From contig NC_134941.1 in assembly GCF_051020765.1 (NCBI RefSeq), positions 9,114,001 through 9,178,000 on the forward strand: a DNA stretch of 64,000 bases, in the 5' to 3' direction. This DNA comes from Lasioglossum baleicum. Its lineage: Eukaryota > Arthropoda > Insecta > Hymenoptera > Halictidae. Made by a program: the position numbers and the translations under genes. The notes below the pieces were generated by a model, which was given only the letters and a program-made list of their open reading frames with translations, did not search any database and had not been told where the DNA came from. Positions 59,526-64,000 of this stretch are shown here, one piece after another (the first letter of the stretch is position 1; the number at the start of each line of letters is the position of its first letter).

Positions 59526-60555
59526 TGAGAATTTTCCTTATATAGATTTTCATAAGTTTCCTTACTTCCGTATCAGGGCCCTCCTCCGAGGAGCAGGCGA
59601 AGGAATAACACGGTGAATAATTTTACGGCGCTCGCTTACGACTGAAAGGGTAACTAATATTCCTCTCTTACCGGGAAGGGAACCGGGGGAATGAGGGGGG
59701 CGAGTTTCACCTTCGATCGACCCGACCGGGCCCCGTTCATTTCGCACGTGAAAGAACCGCGGAATCGTTCTCCGAAATATTCCTGCAGCAAATGTCAACC
59801 TCCTCGCATCATGCTCCCAGAATTTTCTGGGAAATTTTTTACCATCGAACGCACGAAGTATCTACCTTGTTTATTGAAATCGAAATGACGTAGGTCGTGG
59901 AATGACCTGATTGTTTCAATTGCGGGAGCTTGATTAAGATTTCGATTAACTCTTCTTCCGACATGTCCGCACTCCGGATTTTGACGAATAGAGTGAAACT
60001 GGAGAGCATGCAACATTTCGATCGATTATCACTCGCATAAAAAGTAGATTGGATGCTTCCGGCAGACGATCCTTCAAAGTATCTATCCGCCGAGTTCGAG
60101 ATAACGAGCCATTTCGCGAAATGATATTATGTAGGATTTGGTTCGTGTCTTCTCGAGGTCGAGATGGTAGTTTTTCGGAAAATTTGACTGCGACACGAAT
60201 GGAACGTTAATGATGTTCATTCGTGGCAGGGATGGCGGAACACCTGGAAATTGCATGGGAACCTCCTCGCGTCCTGGGCACAGTGAAACGGCGGTGGCCA
60301 CATGCGAGAGCAAGTACATAGTTATTTGATTTGTGGCGACACGTTTGGAACGGTGACCGGTGCCGAAGACATTGACCTACATCAAACACGTGACATGGCA
60401 CACGTGAACATCCGCGCCACACGCGGGGTTTACGGAACCCGGTAACCCAAAATTCAAGATCAAATGCGCTCATCCTACCCGGCGGATTAGCATGCATTCT
60501 TGAACAGCGTTCTACACTCGACTTTACACGTTTCATGCCACTGACGAAACACGCC
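59526..60555. other. Non-coding stretch, no gene recognised
   Basis: Mixed composition, no recognised gene, RNA or repeat. Confidence 0.45.
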
Positions 60556-60778
60556 GGCGATGTTTACCTCGCGACATTCTTCCCTATACTTTTCACAATA
60601 TTTCTACAAAGTTCATCACTATTTCTTCAATATTTTTCTTGATGCTTTTCACAGCAACGTATTTATTAACGTTGTCTACATTTTTCACGATGTCTACTTC
60701 ACAACATTTCACAAAAAAGTTTTTACAATGTTTTCCACACGATGTAATCAAATTTTTCACATTTCTTTATATTTTATA
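60556..60778 (+). repeat. Degenerate short-period repeat (TTTTCAC words)
   Basis: CTTTTCACA, TTTCTTC, CTTTTCACA, TTTTTCACG, ATTTCACAA and TTTTTCACA recur every 20-60 bp in a T-rich strand. A phenylalanine-rich frame results and is not regarded as coding. Confidence 0.45.
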
Positions 60779-60835
60779 TCTAGACTACGGATTTTATGCA
60801 TTTATGACAAAATTGGGCACGTACGATTTAAAGCA
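60779..60835 (+). repeat. Member of dispersed repeat family D
   Basis: CTAGACTACGGATTTTATGC, ATTTATGACAAAA and TTAAAGCAG in order. Best partner is the minus strand of 33478-33545, 27 kb away. Confidence 0.65.
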
Positions 60836-61689
60836 GTGGACATTTAATATCTGCCTACAAAAGTATCTGTATGACGTGTGCAATTGTAAAACCCAAAATT
60901 GTGAATGAGTCATTGCGACCCATTTATTACTTCTGGCATCAAAAACGAAGGTTTGCTTTCAGGTTAAATTGACCAGAACGGTGGTTAAGGGCGAAAAAGA
61001 CTCGTCAGCCTGTGATCCTAATTGCCATTGCTAATGAAAAACTCCTGTATTATCTTCTAAAATCTACTATTAAATCTCCAGCAGTGAAAAAGTCTTCATC
61101 AAACAAGATTTATTAATCAGAGGAGCTGGATGAATGTTCCACTAACCCCTAAGTAAACTGGTAATTTACCATCTATCAAAGGATCACAAGTATTAAAAAA
61201 TCTTCTTAAAAATGTCATTAAGTTTTGGTAGGAAAGTTATTAAAAAATCGATCCCCAAGAAGATAATTAATAAAAGAAGCATCCCGATGCCCAACCCTTA
61301 AAACCCGTGGCTCCCAGGTGTGTTCCGAGTGCGCACAATAGAACGCAGTGTCGTTGCACCGGTCGGCGGGTCCCGCTATGAGTTTTTCCGAATAATGCTG
61401 GGCGGTATTCAGCCGGTGCATTCTCGGGGATGCAAGGGCGTGCATCGCGGGGGTGTCGTCGGTGTGTGCATATCGTAGTGAACGTTGTTGCGTCTGGACG
61501 GCTGCCGTGGTTCGGGTCGAGCGTGTGTCACAATATCGGGGAAGTTGGGTGTCGGGTCCAGGTCGGACAAAAGCTTGGGGGCAGGGGCCATCCAATTAGC
61601 ACGTAGCGCTCGCGTAGCCTTAGAGCGAGCGCCGCGAAGCCGGAGCGTCCTCACCGCCGTCGAACGGCTCTAAGACGCCTTTTCTCTGG
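60836..61689. other. Non-coding stretch, no gene recognised
   Basis: AT-rich to 61280, then CpG-rich. Frames of up to 125 codons have no domain. Confidence 0.45.
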
Positions 61690-62830
61690 CCGAGGATCGA
61701 TAGGCGTGTGTGTGCGTGAGCGTGCGTCTCCCTCTGTGTGTGTACACGGACCGGTGGAGCCGGCTCCGCTGTTTGTATGGGTGCATAAGCGAAGAACGGC
61801 TGGTAATGCGGGGGCAGGGACGTTCGGCGAGGTGAGGCGGGGGGGTAGGTGTAGGAGGGTGATGAGAAAGAGAAGAACCGTAGAGACGACGGGCGAAAGA
61901 GGGTGGAAAGAGTGAGAGCCGGCTAGCAAGGGCGAACGGAGGAAGAGCTAGCTGAACGGAGACGGATAGCTGGGCCAGGAGAGAAAGAGGAAGAGAGAGG
62001 GAGAGAGGGTGGCCGAGGGTGGCCGGTCCAAGAGAGAGCGAGACGGAGCTTGGTCCGCCCCTCGGAGCTTGATATTTAAATCTCCCCTTTTCTAATTTCT
62101 CCCCTCCCGCCCCGAAGCCCGCCTCTGGTGCTCCGTTCCGCTTGCCCACCCTCTTTCATCCACCCCACACCCTAGAGCTACCCACCACCCACTCACTCCC
62201 CATTTCCAAGCGGCTCCGCCAGCACCGGCCGCCATCATGAAAATATTAAGAACTCGGGAAAATGGCTGCCCCCACTCGCAGCCAGCTAAGGAAAAGCTTC
62301 TCCCTCTGCCTCTCTCATGCTCACTCTCTCCCTCTCTGTCTCTCTCCCTTTTCTCCATCTTTCATCGTCTCTTTCCATCCGTGCTTCTACCTCTCTTTCT
62401 CTTTCTGTCTTTCACCCACCGCCCAACCATCTCCGACCCCCTTTATCCACACTTTCTTCTTGCTCCAGCCTTCTGTCTCCCAGCGTCTCGGCCTCTGTCT
62501 TTCGCCGACACCGGCAACTTCGTTCTTGCACACCTTCGGAGTTACACGGACACCACCGCTGGGCACACAGGTCTTGATACTGCCACCGAGGAAGGGCGGC
62601 GAGGGTGGACGGGTACGGTGCGCCTCCGCGAAGGGGCTGCAGCCCAGACTTTCCGGGCAGAAACTCGTTTTCTCGCCGGCAAGTTGCTTCAACCACCTCC
62701 TCCTCCTCCCCCATCCACCTCCACCACCCCGAGAATCTCGCCGTGCCGAGGTTCTTCCGGTTCTTCCGCTTCTTCTTCGAGACTTCGTCGTCTTTCGAGC
62801 ACTCCGGGGCCACCCCCGAGCGTCCAATTT
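61690..62830. promoter_or_regulatory. Purine-to-pyrimidine switch block with GAGA and Pho-type motifs
   Basis: GT tracts at 61704-61745; plus strand purine-rich at 61830-62050 with GGGTGGC at 62007 and 62017; then pyrimidine-rich from 62060 to 62830 with CT runs near 62312-62350, GCCGCCAT at 62228-62235 and GCCACCC at 62809. Overlapping frames (up to 244 codons) are serine/proline/leucine-rich low complexity. It looks like regulatory DNA or an untranslated exon, but this is inference. Confidence 0.35.
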
Positions 62831-64000
62831 CGTCTATCCAGTTTGCTGCAGGCTCACTACCAAAGCGACGCCCCCGAGACGCCTTCTTTCGCCAGCCTGC
62901 GATAAGCTTTTCGCAGAAATTGATCCTGCTTCGGGTACGTTACAGTTCTTTCAAAAACAGTCGAGGAGGATCGACGAAATTTCGAACCTGCAATGACCAT
63001 ATAAATTCTCCAATTTTACAAACGCGTAAGTAATGAATAAAGAATTCATGTTTCCTTAATCTTCGTGTCTCCAAATTCTTTTGTATATTCACAAATTGTT
63101 CTCCAGTTTGTGAAGAAAAATAAGAAATGATAAAAATGCTGCACCGTGGGTTCTTCAAATTATTTTTAAAAAACAAGTTGAAAATTCGAATTCTTTCGTG
63201 CCGAGAGAAATGATAATACAAGGTGTTGACGAGGACGCTGTCCGAGGGTCCGAGAGCTTAGGAATCGAGAATTAATTAGCGCCGGTCGAGCGGACAGCCG
63301 GCGGCGGTCACTGTCAAAATAAAAATCGATACGGAGAAAGTGAACCCGTACGAAACAAATCGCCAGGGAGAGACAGACGGGAGCGACAGTAACGGGTTTC
63401 TCGACTTTCACCAGAAGGCAAACGCGCGGCTAGCGTGGTTCGGATGAATGGGGTATGAGTTTGTCCCACATTCGGCTTCCTCCGTGCTCCTGGTTTCCGG
63501 CCGCATGGGGCTGCGTATGTGTGCCTGTATGTGCTCGTATACGTACATCTATGTATACTGTAGGTATACATATGTGCCGGGGTATGTGCGTGCACGCGTG
63601 CGTTACCTCGTCTCCGGATTACTCTACGGCAGAGAGGTCTGGTGCACGTGGCTTGGCCTCGGTGTGCGTGACTGTGTGTACGCTGCTCCGAGATTAACGA
63701 AAGCAATCGAATTAGCAGCGTCCTCGGAGGACGATGAGGGTAAAAAGTGATCCGGTGAACATGGACCACTTTTATACACATGGTCTCGTGCAAAAGTTGT
63801 TCTTTATACCAGCCGGATTTCTCTTTTTAAGATAAGTGATCTTGTTAGGGTTCGACTTTTTTAATTAATGCTTCAGTCAGGTTACAGTCAGTGGTAGTTT
63901 GGCTGTTTTTTAGTTTAATGAACAGCTTTATTAGTACTTCCAGTGTATGATCAATTAAAAACAGTGATGACTCAATAAAAAATGTATTTCTAAGATTTTA
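62831..64000. other. Non-coding stretch with a hairpin in a GT/AT-alternating tract
   Basis: AT-rich at 62930-63200. At 63500-63600 the DNA is alternating purine-pyrimidine (TATGTGTGCCTGTATGTG type); within it TATGTATAC (63550-63558), TGTAG, GTATACATA (63564-63572) form a 9-bp perfect hairpin. No microRNA is recognised. AT-rich to the end. Confidence 0.5.

Noticed and set aside
62237..62996. Overlapping 222- and 244-codon frames
   Set aside because: They translate a CT-rich microsatellite-laden block into serine/proline/leucine low complexity and overlap frames on both strands.
63520..63600. Resemblance to the iab-4 microRNA (GTATAC words in a hairpin)
   Set aside because: The mature sequence does not match and the stem is only 9 bp.

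Overview
This is a gene-poor stretch of eukaryotic nuclear DNA, most likely from an arthropod and probably a hymenopteran (bee-like). The evidence is indirect: alternating AT-rich and very CpG-rich blocks, abundant GA/CT microsatellites, mariner-type transposon ends, and no bacterial gene organisation. Both strands were read for protein domains, tRNA A/B boxes, rRNA, snRNA and the common insect microRNAs from memory; nothing convincing was found. The long open frames fall in GC-rich or purine/pyrimidine-biased DNA, where stop codons are scarce, and show no recognisable domain. No protein-coding gene is claimed. The window is best read as intergenic or long-intron DNA, possibly a regulatory domain.

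Layout. 1-8.5 kb: AT-rich DNA with a TTTAATT-rich cluster near 2.2-2.6 kb, a 132-bp tandem array at 7.0 kb, and an unusually strong hairpin at 8.46 kb. 10.5-26.2 kb: CpG-rich blocks (12.36-12.83, 14.2-14.6, 16.0-16.65, 20.0-21.35 and 25.1-25.5 kb) separated by diverged tandem arrays (10.6, 12.8, 19.0, 21.4, 24.4 and 25.5 kb). The 14.3-14.6 kb block has a perfect NRF1-type site, a CRE-like site and an inverted CCAAT box, so it is the best promoter candidate. 26-40 kb: mostly AT-rich DNA with more arrays (32.2, 34.6, 35.7 and 37.6 kb) and one possible retroelement remnant (37.2 kb). 40-50 kb: purine/pyrimidine-skewed blocks, arrays at 44.3, 45.1 and 46.1 kb, a long inverted repeat at 47.2-47.5 kb and two mariner-like ends. 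50-64 kb: CpG blocks, then long strand-asymmetric GA/CT blocks carrying GGGTGGC and GCCGCCAT motifs, with a strong foldback at 58.16 kb.

The main unexplained structure is the density of short, diverged tandem duplications. There are more than a dozen independent arrays, each of 2-5 units of about 75-200 bp, mutually unrelated except that several start each unit with a C-rich head (TTCAACCCYT or its complement AAGGGGTGGTT). Superimposed are a dispersed repeat family (core GACTGCGGATTTTTATGCA) and two over-represented short motifs, GGGTGGC and GCCGCCAT. All of these were found by eye, so boundaries and copy counts are approximate.
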